DNA from: Croceicoccus ponticola
GTDB lineage: Bacteria; Pseudomonadota; Alphaproteobacteria; Sphingomonadales; Sphingomonadaceae
Assembly: GCF_004004515.1 (NCBI RefSeq)
Contig: NZ_RXOL01000001.1
Coordinates: 682,001 to 746,000 of the forward strand
Direction of reading: 5' to 3'
Length of the DNA stretch: 64,000 nucleotides
Position numbers and translations under genes: made by a program. A model generated the notes under the pieces. The model worked only from the letters and a program-made list of their open reading frames with translations. It had not been told where the DNA came from and ran no database searches. Below are positions 45,285 through 56,415 of this stretch, in pieces. The first letter of the stretch is position 1; each line of letters starts with the position of its first letter.

Positions 45285-45848
45285 TTACGTGGCCTTTCCG
45301 ACGTAGGTGCGTTCGTAAACGTCCACCACGATCCGCGTGCCGCTTTCGATGTGCGGCGGAACCATGACTCGCACGCCGTTTTCCAGAATCGCGGGCTTGA
45401 AGCTGGACGAAGCGGTCTGCCCCTTCACCACGGCATCAGCCTCGACGATGGTCGCTTCGATCTGCTCCGGCAACTGCACCGAAATCGGCTTTTCGTCCCA
45501 CAGCTCGAGCGTTACTTCCATGCCGTCTTCAAGGAAAGCGGCCGCGTCGCCAAGCAGGTCGGCGGGCAGGGAAATCTGTTCGTAAGTGTCCTTGTCCATG
45601 AACACCAGCATGTCGCCTTCGGCGTACAGGTACTGGAAGTCCTTGGTATCGAGGCGGACGCGTTCGATCGTGTCGGCGCTGCGGAAGCGCACGTTGGTCT
45701 TGCGGCCATCCTGCAGGTTCTTCATCTCGACCTGCATATAGGCGCCGCCCTTGCCGGGTTGCGTATGCTGGATCTTGGCAACTTTCCAGATGCCGCCTTC
45801 GTATTCGAGAATGTTGCCGGGGCGAATGTCGACGCCGCTGATCTTCAT
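45285..45848 (-). CDS. efp: Translation elongation factor P
   Basis: EF-P relieves ribosome stalling at polyproline stretches. The 187-residue protein has the KOW-like N-terminal domain with the tip loop [15 protein letters not shown]. Lys33 is the position modified by lysyl-lysine in other bacteria (E. coli Lys34). OB domains 2 and 3 follow, ending with [17 protein letters not shown]. It lies 11 bases before the phosphatase gene in the same direction, so the two are probably co-transcribed. Confidence 0.96.
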   Translation of the reverse strand: MKISGVDIRPGNILEYEGGIWKVAKIQHTQPGKGGAYMQVEMKNLQDGRKTNVRFRSADTIERVRLDTKDFQYLYAEGDMLVFMDKDTYEQISLPADLLGDAAAFLEDGMEVTLELWDEKPISVQLPEQIEATIVEADAVVKGQTASSSFKPAILENGVRVMVPPHIESGTRIVVDVYERTYVGKAT

Positions 45849-46020
45849 GATGCTTCAGCCTGTGAAAGAGCGTGAGAATTTGGAAAGCGCCGCCCTTAGC
45901 CGCTGGCGCGCGGCTCGGCAAGCGAGCGGTTGCCGCTCGTTTCGGTGCGACACTTGCTGGCCCGATGTCCCGGCCCTAGTGTCATCGCCTATTCCAACGA
46001 TATGACGGAACGATGGCGAC

Positions 46021-46560
46021 ATGGACGACAACGATGATCTGAAGGACCTCATTCGCACGATCCCCGATCATCCCAAGCCCGGCATCTTGTTCCGGGATAT
46101 CTCGACCCTGATGCTCGAAGGCGATGCGTTCGCGTCGACTATCGACCGGCTGGCCGACCTGCTCGACAACGGCAAGCCCGACCTGATCGCCGGGATCGAG
46201 GCGCGCGGCTTCGTGTTCGCCTCCGCCCTCGCCTACAAACTGGGTTGCGGTGTGCTGATGCTGCGCAAGAGCGGGAAGCTGCCGGGGACCATCGTTTCGA
46301 TCGAATATGCGCTCGAATACGGGACCGACATGCTGGAAATGCACGACGATGCCTGCGGACCGGGGGCAAAGGTGGTGCTGGTCGACGACCTTATCGCCAC
46401 CGGGGGCACGGCGCTGGCGGCGGTGGAGTTATTGCGCGGACGCGGCGCCCTGATCGATCAGGCGCTTTTCGTCATCGACCTGCCCGAACTTGGCGGCGCG
46501 GATCGTTTGCGCGACTTGGACGTTACATCCCATGCATTGCTGTCGTTCGCGGGCGAATAA
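46021..46560 (+). CDS. apt: Adenine phosphoribosyltransferase
   Basis: Apt salvages adenine with PRPP to AMP. The 179-residue protein has the start DLKDLIRTIPDHPKPGILFRDISTLM typical of Apt, the substrate hood segment GIEARGFVFASALAYKLG, and the PRPP-binding loop VVLVDDLIATGGTALAAVELL. The length is normal. It is divergent from efp with 172 bases between start codons, where both promoters must lie, though no clear hexamers were found. Confidence 0.95.
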   Translation: MDDNDDLKDLIRTIPDHPKPGILFRDISTLMLEGDAFASTIDRLADLLDNGKPDLIAGIEARGFVFASALAYKLGCGVLMLRKSGKLPGTIVSIEYALEYGTDMLEMHDDACGPGAKVVLVDDLIATGGTALAAVELLRGRGALIDQALFVIDLPELGGADRLRDLDVTSHALLSFAGE

Positions 46561-46706
46561 ACCCATCCTGCGGATTGGCGCGTTGGCTATGTACGTAAGC
46601 GGGTCCTTTACCCGAGTGAATCGAATTAAATCAGGCCTTCACAGCAGCGTCGGGACAAGCTTCGCTTGCGATGCGGTTGAAAATTTCATACCGCAGAAAG
46701 ATGCAA

Positions 46707-48398
46707 ATGAAACTAGTTCGACACGCTGTGCTGATAATGTTGCTTGGCCTGGGTCTCGCCTCGTGCGGCAGCAGGGAACCTGCGACCGACATTGCGGCAC
46801 GCGAAGGCATCCTGTTGTGGGGCAACGGAACCGAGCCCAAGGGTCTCGATCCCCATCTCGTGACCGGAGTTCCGGAGAACCACATCATCTCCTCGATCAT
46901 CGAGGGGTTGATCGCCTATCACCCGGACAACGACATGATCCCTGCACCGGGCATGGCCGAACGTTGGGAGCATGATCCCGCTTTTACCGTCTGGACCTTT
47001 CACCTGCGCGACGCGAAGTGGACCAACGGGGACCCGGTGCTGGCCAGCGATTTCGTCTATAGCTGGCAGCGCGCGCTGACGCCGGAACTGGGCAACCAGT
47101 ATGCTGAGATCTTCTACATCATGAAGGGCGCCGAAGCGTTCAACAAAGTTGAGACGAAGGATTTCCGCACCGTCGGCGTAAAGGCGCTGGACAGCAAGAC
47201 GCTGCAGGTCACGCTTAATGGCCCAGCCCCCTATTTCCCGAACATGTTGAAGCACTATTCCTGGTTCCCGGTGAATCCGCGCGCAGTTGAAGCATATGGC
47301 AGCATCGGCGATCGCCAGAATTCATGGTCGAAGCTGGAAAACTTTGTCGGCAATGGTCCGTTCAAGCTCAAGAAATGGGCAACAAACCAGGAAATCGAAG
47401 TCGTCCGCAACCCCACCTACTGGGATGCGAAGACCGTAAAGCTCAACGGCATCCGCTTTTTCCCGATCGAAAATGCAGGAACCGAAGAAGTGATGTTCCG
47501 CGGCGGACGCCTGCACCTGACCAACACCGTGCTCAACGAAAAAGTCCCGATCTTCAAGAAGAAGATGCCGGACCAGATGATGATCGAACCGTATCTCGGC
47601 AACTACTATTACAAGATCAACACGGAGCGTAAGCCGTTCGACGATCCCCGTGTGCGCAAAGCTCTGACGCTTGCGATCGACCGGCAGTTGCTTGTCGATA
47701 AGGTGACCAAGGGCGGACAGCTGCCCGCAACCGGCTTCGTACCAGCCGGAGTTCCGGGCTACCCGCCGTCCGACCGCGCGGCATTTCATCCCGACGAAGC
47801 CCGCAAGTTGCTGGCCGAAGCCGGCTATCCCAACGGCAAGGGATTTCCCAAGACCGAGATCCTGGTCAACACCCTGGAAACGCACCGTCAAATCGCAGAG
47901 GCGTTGCAGGCCATGTGGAAGAAGAACCTCAACATCCACATCGGCATCTACAACCAGGAGTGGAAGGTCTATCTCGATAACATGAAGGGCGGGAATTATG
48001 ACATGGCCCGCGCCGGCTGGATCGGCGATTACGTCGACCCGTCGTCATTCCTCAACATTATGACCACCGGAAACGGCAACAATGACACCAACTGGGGCGA
48101 TCCGCGTTACGACGCGTTGATCGACGACGCTCAGCGCGCGCCGGACGAAAAGACGCGCTTTGCCATGCTGCGCGAGGCGGAACAGATCATGATGGACGCG
48201 ATGCCGATCATCCCGATCTATTTCTATACCCGCGTTTACCTCAAGGACCCGCGGTTGAAGGGTTGGCACCCCAAGCTGCTCGACAACCACCCCGTCAAAT
48301 ACCTCTATTTCGACGGACAACGCGTGACGGCGCCGAAAACGGCCGGTTCTGCGCCAAAGCCGGTTTCCACCGCTTCTGCCACCGCCCCCGCGCAATGA
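46707..48398 (+). CDS. oppA: Peptide ABC transporter substrate-binding protein (OppA-like)
   Basis: The 563-residue protein binds oligopeptides outside the inner membrane for import by OppBCDF. A signal peptide ends in a lipobox (GLASC), so it is probably a lipoprotein. Family features are GTEPKGLDPHLVTGVPE near residue 40, NGDPVLASDFVYSWQRALTPE, and FDDPRVRKALTLAIDRQLLVDKV. ATG 46707 has AGAAAG six bases upstream; ATG 46701 is an alternative. It is the first gene of an oppABCDF run in one direction with short gaps. Confidence 0.9.
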   Translation: MKLVRHAVLIMLLGLGLASCGSREPATDIAAREGILLWGNGTEPKGLDPHLVTGVPENHIISSIIEGLIAYHPDNDMIPAPGMAERWEHDPAFTVWTFHLRDAKWTNGDPVLASDFVYSWQRALTPELGNQYAEIFYIMKGAEAFNKVETKDFRTVGVKALDSKTLQVTLNGPAPYFPNMLKHYSWFPVNPRAVEAYGSIGDRQNSWSKLENFVGNGPFKLKKWATNQEIEVVRNPTYWDAKTVKLNGIRFFPIENAGTEEVMFRGGRLHLTNTVLNEKVPIFKKKMPDQMMIEPYLGNYYYKINTERKPFDDPRVRKALTLAIDRQLLVDKVTKGGQLPATGFVPAGVPGYPPSDRAAFHPDEARKLLAEAGYPNGKGFPKTEILVNTLETHRQIAEALQAMWKKNLNIHIGIYNQEWKVYLDNMKGGNYDMARAGWIGDYVDPSSFLNIMTTGNGNNDTNWGDPRYDALIDDAQRAPDEKTRFAMLREAEQIMMDAMPIIPIYFYTRVYLKDPRLKGWHPKLLDNHPVKYLYFDGQRVTAPKTAGSAPKPVSTASATAPAQ

Positions 48399-48441
48399 TC
48401 GGCGCAGGCCCAATTTCCGTTAACTGGACGAAGGCGATCCC

Positions 48442-49359
48442 ATGCTGAAATTCATCGGCAAACGGTTCTTGCAGGGCATTCTGGTCCTGATCGGAATCTA
48501 TGCCCTCACCTTCTTCCTCGTCGCCTCGACGCCGGGCAGCCCGTTCAGTTCGGAACGGGCGATGCAGCCGGAAATCCTCGCCCAGATCGAAGCTTTCTAC
48601 GGCTACGACAAACCGGTCGGCGAACGCTTTCTGACTTCTGTCGGCAATATCTTGCACGGCGATTTCGGGCCCAGTGCGGTTTACGCCAACCGCACAGTGA
48701 CCGAGATCATCGCCGAAAGCTTTCCGGTATCGCTGAAGCTGGGTTCGATTTCGCTGCTCGTCGCACTTTTACTAGGCATTCCGGCCGGCATTCTGGCGGC
48801 AGTGAAAAAGAATACATGGTTGGACTACGTGCCGATGTCGACCGCAATGGCGGGCATCTGCCTTCCCACGTTCGTGATGGGGCCGCTTCTGGCGTTGGTG
48901 TTCGGCCTGATCTTCGCGGTTCTTCCGGTCGCCGGCTGGTTCGGGCCCGAATTCGTCGTGCTTCCCGCAGCGACGCTGGGGCTTTATTACGCCGCCTATT
49001 TTGCCCGGCTGACCCGTGGCGGGATGCTTGAAATGCTCAATCAGGATTTCGTGCGAACCGCGCGAGCAAAGGGCGTTCCCGAACACATGATCGTATGGAA
49101 GCATTGCCTCAAGGGCGGATTGATCCCGGCGATCACGTTCCTCGGCCCTGCGCTGGCAGGCATCATTTCCGGCTCGTTCGTCGTCGAAACGATCTTTCAG
49201 GTCCCGGGTCTTGGCCAATGGTTCGTGAAGGGCGCGCTGAACCGCGACGACTTCCTGATCCTTGGCCTCACGGTCCTGTTCGCTTCGCTGATCGTGCTGA
49301 TGAACCTCCTCGTCGACATCGCGCAGGTCGCGCTCAACCCACGGCTGAAATATGACTGA
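48442..49359 (+). CDS. oppB: Peptide ABC transporter permease OppB-like
   Basis: The 305-residue inner-membrane permease has six likely helices. The N-terminal segment FIGKRFLQGILVLIGIYALTFFLVASTPGSPF with the R-R/K lead-in is typical of OppB/DppB. The ABC-coupling loop TARAKGVPEHMIVWKHCLKGGLIPAITFLGPALAGIISGSFVVETIF is present near residue 205. It ends with NPRLKYD and overlaps the oppC start by 8 bases. Confidence 0.92.
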   Translation: MLKFIGKRFLQGILVLIGIYALTFFLVASTPGSPFSSERAMQPEILAQIEAFYGYDKPVGERFLTSVGNILHGDFGPSAVYANRTVTEIIAESFPVSLKLGSISLLVALLLGIPAGILAAVKKNTWLDYVPMSTAMAGICLPTFVMGPLLALVFGLIFAVLPVAGWFGPEFVVLPAATLGLYYAAYFARLTRGGMLEMLNQDFVRTARAKGVPEHMIVWKHCLKGGLIPAITFLGPALAGIISGSFVVETIFQVPGLGQWFVKGALNRDDFLILGLTVLFASLIVLMNLLVDIAQVALNPRLKYD

Positions 49360-50293
49360 TCATTCCGAAACCGCCGTCCTCGGCAACGAAGCGGCCCCCG
49401 TGCCGCGTCACAGCGCATCGGAAATCGCCGAGCATGAACTGATACAGGGCTCGTCCCTGTGGAAGGACGCGTGGTCCCGGCTGCGGAAAAATCGGCTGGC
49501 GGTCGCCAGTCTCGTGATCTTCCTGCTGATCGTGGTCGCCTCCATCGTCGGCCCATGGCTTGTCCCCTATAACAGCCAGGAACAGGATCTCTTCCTGGGC
49601 GCGACAGCGCCATCGGCGGCGCACTGGTTCGGCACCGACACGCTGGGCCGAGACCTGCTGGTCCGCACTTTGGAAGGCGGGCGCATATCGCTGATGGTCG
49701 GCCTTATCGCGACGGTCGTCTCGCTTGCCATCGGCGTCATCTATGGCGCGACGGCCGGCTACATGGGCGGCAAGGTCGATGCCACGATGATGCGTTTCGT
49801 CGACCTGCTTTACGCCCTTCCCTTCACGATTTTCGTCATCCTGTTGATGGTGGCATTCGGCCGATCCATGTGGCTGATGTTCGTCGCCATCGGTGCGGTC
49901 GAGTGGCTGTCGATGGCGCGAATCGTGCGCGCCGGTGTCATGGGGCTCAAGAAGCAGGAATTCGTCGAGGCTGCCGTTTCGCTCGGTTACAGCCACAAGC
50001 GGATCATCCTGCGCCACCTCATCCCCAACGTGCTCGGCCCCGTCATCGTCATCGCGACACTGACCGTTCCGGCCGTCATGCTGCTCGAAGCGTTCCTGTC
50101 GTTTCTCGGCCTTGGCGTTCAGCCGCCCAATGCTTCGTGGGGCGTGCTCATCAACGAAGGGCAGCAGAACATGGAAATCTTCCCGTGGCTGCTCATATTC
50201 CCGGCCTTCCTGTTTGCCCTCACCCTGTTCTGCCTGAACTTCCTCGGCGACGGCCTGCGCGACGCGCTCGACCCCAAGAGCGCGAAGGACTGA
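49352..50293 (+). CDS. oppC: Peptide ABC transporter permease OppC-like
   Basis: The 313-residue partner permease has a cytosolic N-terminal segment ending LWKDAWSRLRKNRLAVASLVIFLLIVVASI (OppC_N-type), then a WFGTDTLGRDLLVRTLEGGRISLMVGL block. The coupling loop is VEAAVSLGYSHKRIILRHLIPNVLGPVIV, and the end is NFLGDGLRDALDPKSAKD. Start at 49352 within the end of oppB suggests translational coupling. Confidence 0.92.
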   Translation: MTDHSETAVLGNEAAPVPRHSASEIAEHELIQGSSLWKDAWSRLRKNRLAVASLVIFLLIVVASIVGPWLVPYNSQEQDLFLGATAPSAAHWFGTDTLGRDLLVRTLEGGRISLMVGLIATVVSLAIGVIYGATAGYMGGKVDATMMRFVDLLYALPFTIFVILLMVAFGRSMWLMFVAIGAVEWLSMARIVRAGVMGLKKQEFVEAAVSLGYSHKRIILRHLIPNVLGPVIVIATLTVPAVMLLEAFLSFLGLGVQPPNASWGVLINEGQQNMEIFPWLLIFPAFLFALTLFCLNFLGDGLRDALDPKSAKD

Positions 50294-50299
50294 TCGATC

Positions 50300-51339
<1,040 letters not shown>

Positions 51340-51343
<4 letters not shown>

Positions 51344-52371
51344 GCGAACATCACGAACCCGGCGTGCGCATCGACCCGCGCGAGGATTTTCTCGTGCTCG
51401 ACGATGTGCATACGTATTTCGATCTCGGCACGACGCTGTTCACCCGCGAGAGCAAGGGCGTGGTCAAGGCTGTCGACGGCGTGACGCTGACGGTGAAGGC
51501 GGGCGAGATTCTCGGCCTCGTCGGCGAATCGGGCTGCGGCAAATCCACCCTGTCGCGCACAATCATGCAGCTGATCCGTCCGACGTCGGGCCGCATTTTC
51601 CTTGAGGGCAAGGAACTGTCTGCACTGTCTGACAAGGATATCCGGCACGAGCGGATCAATTTCCAGATGATCTTCCAAGACCCTTATGCGTCGCTCAACC
51701 CGCGCATGACGGTGCTGGACACGCTTGCCGAAGCGATCCGCACGCGGCACCCGACGGCAAAGGGCAACGCCCTGCGCGGCAGGGTTGCCGAACTGCTTCG
51801 CACCGTGGGCATGAATCCGGCTCAGATGAAACGCTATCCGCACGAATTTTCGGGCGGCCAGCGGCAGCGCGTCGCCATTGCCCGTGCGCTGGCGACCGAG
51901 CCCAAGCTGATCATCGCGGATGAGCCGGTATCGGCGCTGGACGTGTCGATTCAGTCGCAGATTCTCAACTTGCTCAAGCGGCTGACGCGAGAGATGGGGC
52001 TGACGATGATCTTCATCAGCCACGATCTTTCGGTCGTGCGCTACATCGCGGACCGGATTGCGGTGATGTACCTTGGCCGCATTCTCGAACTGGGCGAAGC
52101 GTCGCAGATCGTCGATCATCCGCTCCACATCTATACCCGCGCTTTGATGAGCGCGATCCCGCAGCCCGACCCGATCGTCGAACGCACGCGCCACCGCATC
52201 GTGCTGCAGGGCGATCCGCCCTCGCCGCTCAATCCGCCTGAAGGCTGCAACTTCTGGCCCCGCAGCCCGGTCGAACATGACGAACGCATGAAGCACGAGG
52301 AGCCGGTTCTGACCGAGATCGAACCTGGCCATTACGCGGCCAACTGTCCATTCTGCCTTCAGGAGGCCTGA
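51340..52371 (+). CDS. oppF: Peptide ABC transporter ATP-binding protein OppF-like
   Basis: The 343-residue second ATPase has Walker A GESGCGKSTLSRTIMQL, a Q-loop with FQMIFQDPYASLNPRMTVLDTLAEAIR, signature EFSGGQRQRVAIARALA, Walker B LIIADEPVSALDVS and an OppF-type C-terminal extension with EGCNFWPRSPVEHDERM. Start at 51340 overlaps oppD's stop. It closes the opp operon; the fatty-acid oxidation gene follows 108 bases on. Confidence 0.94.
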
Positions 52372-52479
52372 GACACACCTGTTCCGCTGCGGAATTGCCA
52401 TTTCGGCTCCGAGCGGGCATCTCTGCGCGCGAATCCCGCCATGCGCGGGCCGATAAAGATCATGGAAGGAACCGCCTGG

Positions 52480-54531
52480 ATGTCCGAAGCGCTGTCCGAT
52501 ACTGTAACCCTGTCGATCGAAAACGGCGTTGCCGTCGTCCTGATCGACAATCCGCCCGTCAATGCCCTGGGCCTTTCGGTCCGACAGGGGCTTAGCGCCG
52601 CAGCGGACCGGATTGCAGGCGATGACGCGATCAAGGCGGCTGTGATTTCGGCCAAGGGTCGCACGTTCCCCGCCGGCGCCGACATCGCGGAATTTGCCAT
52701 CGGCATGCGCGAACCGTGGCTTCCGGGCGTGATCCAGAAGATCGAATCGCTGGAAAAGCCGGTCGTTGCCGCGATTTTCGGAACGGCGCTGGGCGGCGGA
52801 TTGGAACTCGCGCTTGGCTGCCATTATCGTGTTGCCGCGATGTCGGCGAAAATGGGTCTGCCCGAAGTACAGCTGGGCCTGTTGCCCGGTGCCGGCGGCA
52901 CGCAGCGCCTCCCGCGCCTGATCGGTGCCGAACGTGCATTGCAAATGATGGCCACGGGCAAACCGGTTAAGGCGCCGGTTGCAAAGCAGATGGGTCTTGT
53001 CGACAAGGTCGTTGCAGATGACACGCTGATGGCCGAAGCAGCCGCAATGGCGACCGCAGCGATTGCCCACGAAGGCCCGCTGCCACGGGTTTCCGAAAAG
53101 GACGACGTCATTGCCAAGGACAAGGCGGACGCCGGCTTGTTCGACCGCTTCGTCGCCGAAAACGGACGCCTGTTCCGCGGCGTTATCGCGCCCGAACAGA
53201 TCCTCCACTCGGTAAAGGCCGCCGTAAGCCTGCCGTTTGCCGAAGGCATGAAGGCAGAGGCCGAGAATTTCGGCAAACTGTTCACCTCCGACCAATCGCG
53301 CGCGCTGCGCCACGTTTTCTTCGCCATGCGCGAAACGACCAAGGTGCCCGACATTGCCAAGGATACGCCGCTGATCGACGTCAAGAGCGTTGGCGTCATC
53401 GGCGCGGGCACGATGGGTGGCGGCATTGCGATGTGCTTTGCCAACATCGGCATCCCCGTAAAGATCGTGGAGGTTAAGGCCGAAGCGCTAGAGCGCGGGC
53501 TTGGCGTCATTCGCAAGAATTACGAGGGCACGGCAAAGAAGGGCCGCCTGACCGCAGAGGATGTCGAAACCCGCATGGGCCTTTTGACCGGCACGCTCGA
53601 CATGGAAGACCTTTCCGACGTCGACCTTGTGATCGAAGCCGTGTTCGAAAGCATGGAGATCAAGGAAAAGGTCTTCAGCCGTCTCGACAAGATCTGCAAG
53701 CCGGGCGCGATCATGGCGTCGAACACCAGCTTCCTCGACATCGACCACATCGCGACATTCACCTCGCGCCCCGAAATGGTCTTGGGCCTCCACTACTTCA
53801 GCCCCGCCAACGTCATGCCCCTGCTCGAAGTCGTGCGCGGCGCGAAGAGCAGCGACAGCGTTGTCGCCACCGGCATGAAGCTGGCCACGAAGATCGGCAA
53901 GACGCCGGTTCTGGCGCGCGTGTGCGACGGGTTTATCGCCAACCGCCTGATGTATCCTTACATGGTATCGAGCCAGGAAATGCTGCTGGCCGGCACACCG
54001 ATGCAGGTGATCGACGCAGCGATGCGCGACTACGGTTTCGCGATGGGGCCGATCGCGCTGCTCGATCTCATCGGGCTCGACGTCATCACTTTCCCCGGCG
54101 AAATGACGATGACCGGTGAACTGGTCGCGCAGGAACGTCGCGGGCAGAAGCTCAACGGCGGATTTTACGACTACGACGAAAAGCGCAAGGGCACCCCTTC
54201 GCCCGCCGCGCTCGACATCGTGGACAAGGTTCGCAAGCATCGCGGCATCGCGGGCGACCATGAACTGTCGCCCGAACAGGTCGTGGCCGGTCTGCTTTAT
54301 CCGGTCGTCCATGAAGGTGCGAAGATCCTCGAAGAAGGCATCGCTCTTCGCGCAGGCGACATCGATGTCGCCGCGATCCTCGGCTACAACTGGCCCGCCT
54401 ATCAGGGTGGCCCGATGTGCTGGGCCGACATTCACGGCCTGTCGAAAATCGTCGCCGGACTTGAAGCGATGGGCCTGAAGCCAGCCGAATTGTTGAAGAA
54501 TCTTGCCGCAGAAGGCGGTTCTTTTACCTGA
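52480..54531 (+). CDS. Fused enoyl-CoA hydratase/3-hydroxyacyl-CoA dehydrogenase (FadJ-like)
   Basis: A 683-residue bifunctional beta-oxidation enzyme. The N-terminal crotonase domain (about residues 1-200) has the acyl-CoA oxyanion loops FPAGADIAEFA and GTALGGGLELALGCHYRVA. The NAD-binding dehydrogenase domain has GAGTMGGGIAMCFANIG (near residue 308) and the C-terminal helical domain has RVCDGFIANRL. No isolated thiolase accompanies it here. ATG 52480 follows GGAAGGA; an earlier ATG at 52441 is less likely. Gene symbol left blank because FadB, FadJ and PaaZ-related paralogues cannot be separated by eye. Confidence 0.9.
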   Translation: MSEALSDTVTLSIENGVAVVLIDNPPVNALGLSVRQGLSAAADRIAGDDAIKAAVISAKGRTFPAGADIAEFAIGMREPWLPGVIQKIESLEKPVVAAIFGTALGGGLELALGCHYRVAAMSAKMGLPEVQLGLLPGAGGTQRLPRLIGAERALQMMATGKPVKAPVAKQMGLVDKVVADDTLMAEAAAMATAAIAHEGPLPRVSEKDDVIAKDKADAGLFDRFVAENGRLFRGVIAPEQILHSVKAAVSLPFAEGMKAEAENFGKLFTSDQSRALRHVFFAMRETTKVPDIAKDTPLIDVKSVGVIGAGTMGGGIAMCFANIGIPVKIVEVKAEALERGLGVIRKNYEGTAKKGRLTAEDVETRMGLLTGTLDMEDLSDVDLVIEAVFESMEIKEKVFSRLDKICKPGAIMASNTSFLDIDHIATFTSRPEMVLGLHYFSPANVMPLLEVVRGAKSSDSVVATGMKLATKIGKTPVLARVCDGFIANRLMYPYMVSSQEMLLAGTPMQVIDAAMRDYGFAMGPIALLDLIGLDVITFPGEMTMTGELVAQERRGQKLNGGFYDYDEKRKGTPSPAALDIVDKVRKHRGIAGDHELSPEQVVAGLLYPVVHEGAKILEEGIALRAGDIDVAAILGYNWPAYQGGPMCWADIHGLSKIVAGLEAMGLKPAELLKNLAAEGGSFT

Positions 54532-54579
54532 TCCGAACGGCGCGGAAGGCGGCCTGAACCGGTCGCCATCCGCCGCCTG

Positions 54580-55563
54580 TTACGTGAACCTTTGCGCGAA
54601 GGCCGCCGCCGCGCCGAACAGGCCGGGCTGCGGATGGGTGATGAGCCGGACGGGGATGGTTTCCATCCAAGCCTTGAACCGCCCCTTGTAGACAAACCGG
54701 TCGGAAAAGCCCGAAGCGACGATCTGGTCCTTGATCCGCAGGCCCAACCCGCCTGCGATGACGACGGAATTCGACCCGTGCGCCAGCGCCAGATCGCCCG
54801 CCGCTGCGCCCAGTATCATGCAAAACCGCTCCATCGCCTTGACAGCTATGGGATCGCTGCCGGTAATTGCCGATAGCCAAAGTTCGCGGTCGTCACCCGA
54901 AGGCATGGGTACCCCCTCGATCCGGGCGATAGCTTCGGCGAGATAGACGATGGCCGGGCCCGAACACATCCGTTCTACCGAAACGCGTGGCAGCGATTCG
55001 CGCACGATGGCGAGGATCTGTTCTTCCACCCTGTCTTCGGGCGCGAAACCGATGTGCCCGCCTTCGGTCGGTTGCACGCGATAGGAACCATCTTCGCGCC
55101 GAACCAGCGCCGCGACGCCCAGCCCGGTGCCGGGGCCAGTAATCGTCGTGGTCCCGAATTCAGGGATCGCCTCCGGGCCCGCAAGATGGAGAAAATGCTC
55201 GTCGCCTGCCGCCGCAACGGCATGGCCGACCGCGGCGAAATCGTTGATCAGGACATGTTCGTCGACGCCCAGCTCCGCCGCGATCTGCGCCGGGCGGATC
55301 ACCCAGTGCGAATTGGTGAAGCGTATCTCGGTCGCGGTTACCGGCCCAGCGACGGCAATTGCGGCCGCACGCGGCAGACTGCCGCTCTGCGCATCCTCGA
55401 ACCGCTGCCACGCTGCGGCAAGACCGTCGACGCTGCCGGTGGCGAATGTCGTGGGATCGCCCACCGTCACCACTTTGCCCCCGGCTACTTCGGCAAGGGC
55501 GAATCGAGCGTTGGTCCCTCCCACGTCGATGCTGACGAGGCTTTTTGTCGTTTTTGTTGTCAT
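54580..55563 (-). CDS. glk: Glucokinase
   Basis: Glk phosphorylates glucose with ATP to feed the Entner-Doudoroff route common in sphingomonads. The 327-residue protein has the ATP-binding opening LVSIDVGGTNARFALAEV, the sugar site with ALINDFAAVGHAV-like sequence (LINDFAAVGHAVAAAG), and GPGTGLGVAALV. ATG 55563 is chosen just before the first strand; a frame upstream to 55590 is open but starts mid-protein. It lies convergent with the FadJ-like gene and divergent from the SDR. Confidence 0.92.
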   Translation of the reverse strand: MTTKTTKSLVSIDVGGTNARFALAEVAGGKVVTVGDPTTFATGSVDGLAAAWQRFEDAQSGSLPRAAAIAVAGPVTATEIRFTNSHWVIRPAQIAAELGVDEHVLINDFAAVGHAVAAAGDEHFLHLAGPEAIPEFGTTTITGPGTGLGVAALVRREDGSYRVQPTEGGHIGFAPEDRVEEQILAIVRESLPRVSVERMCSGPAIVYLAEAIARIEGVPMPSGDDRELWLSAITGSDPIAVKAMERFCMILGAAAGDLALAHGSNSVVIAGGLGLRIKDQIVASGFSDRFVYKGRFKAWMETIPVRLITHPQPGLFGAAAAFAQRFT

Positions 55564-55640
55564 GAATTGCAGGGCTAACTGCTGGCCCAACGATTAACAA
55601 GCGGTTGCGCGAAATCCTGCCATGCGGCACCTGAGGCTGC

Positions 55641-56402
55641 ATGAAAATCGATCTTTCCGGCCACAGGGCCATCGTCACCGGGGCATCCAGCGGGCTTGGC
55701 GCACATTTTGCGCATGTCCTTGCCGATCACGGCGCCGACGTCGCGCTCGCTGCGCGGCGGGTCGACCGGCTGGAAACCCTGCGTGACGCATTGCGGGCCA
55801 AGGGCGTGAAGGCGGAAGCGATAGCGCTCGACGTCGCCGATACCGACGCGTGCAGGGCCGCCGTCAACGCGGCAAGCCATGCGATCGGAACACCGACGAT
55901 CCTGCTGAACAATGCCGGAATCGATGGTGCGGGCTTGGCCATAAAGCAGGACATCGCCGAATTCCAAAAGGTCGTGGCGATCAACCTGACAGGTGTTTTC
56001 GCCATGGCCCAGGCGGCCGCGCTGGCGATGAGGGATGCCGGGACAGGCGGTTCGATTGTGAACACCGCCTCGATCCTCGGCCTGCGCCAGGGCAATGCGC
56101 TAACCGCCTATGCCGCCAGCAAGGCGGGCGTCGTCCAATTGACGAAGCAGCTCGCGCTTGAATGGGCGCGTTTCGGCATTCGCGTGAACGCACTGGCGCC
56201 GGGCTATTTCCCGACGGAGATCAATGCGGGCCATTTCGAGACGCCGCAGGGTCAAGCGATGGTGGAACGCATCCCCATGCGCCGACTGGGCAATCTGCCA
56301 GATCTGGACGGTCCGATGTTGCTGCTGGCGTCCGACGCCGGGGCCTACATGACCGGCGCCGTGATTCCGGTCGACGGTGGGCATCTCGTCTCGACGTTAT
56401 AG
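55641..56402 (+). CDS. Short-chain dehydrogenase/reductase (SDR)
   Basis: The 253-residue protein has the NAD(P)-binding TGASSGLGAHFAHVLADHGADVALAARR start, the NNAG motif in ILLNNAGIDGAG, and the catalytic series Ser in NTASILGL and Y-x-x-x-K in YAASKAGVVQLTK. The final VIPVDGGHLVSTL is typical. It resembles 3-ketoacyl-ACP reductases, but substrate is uncertain. It stops 14 bases before the convergent Ddl-like gene. Confidence 0.9.
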   Translation: MKIDLSGHRAIVTGASSGLGAHFAHVLADHGADVALAARRVDRLETLRDALRAKGVKAEAIALDVADTDACRAAVNAASHAIGTPTILLNNAGIDGAGLAIKQDIAEFQKVVAINLTGVFAMAQAAALAMRDAGTGGSIVNTASILGLRQGNALTAYAASKAGVVQLTKQLALEWARFGIRVNALAPGYFPTEINAGHFETPQGQAMVERIPMRRLGNLPDLDGPMLLLASDAGAYMTGAVIPVDGGHLVSTL

Positions 56403-56415
56403 AGGCTGACGTCTC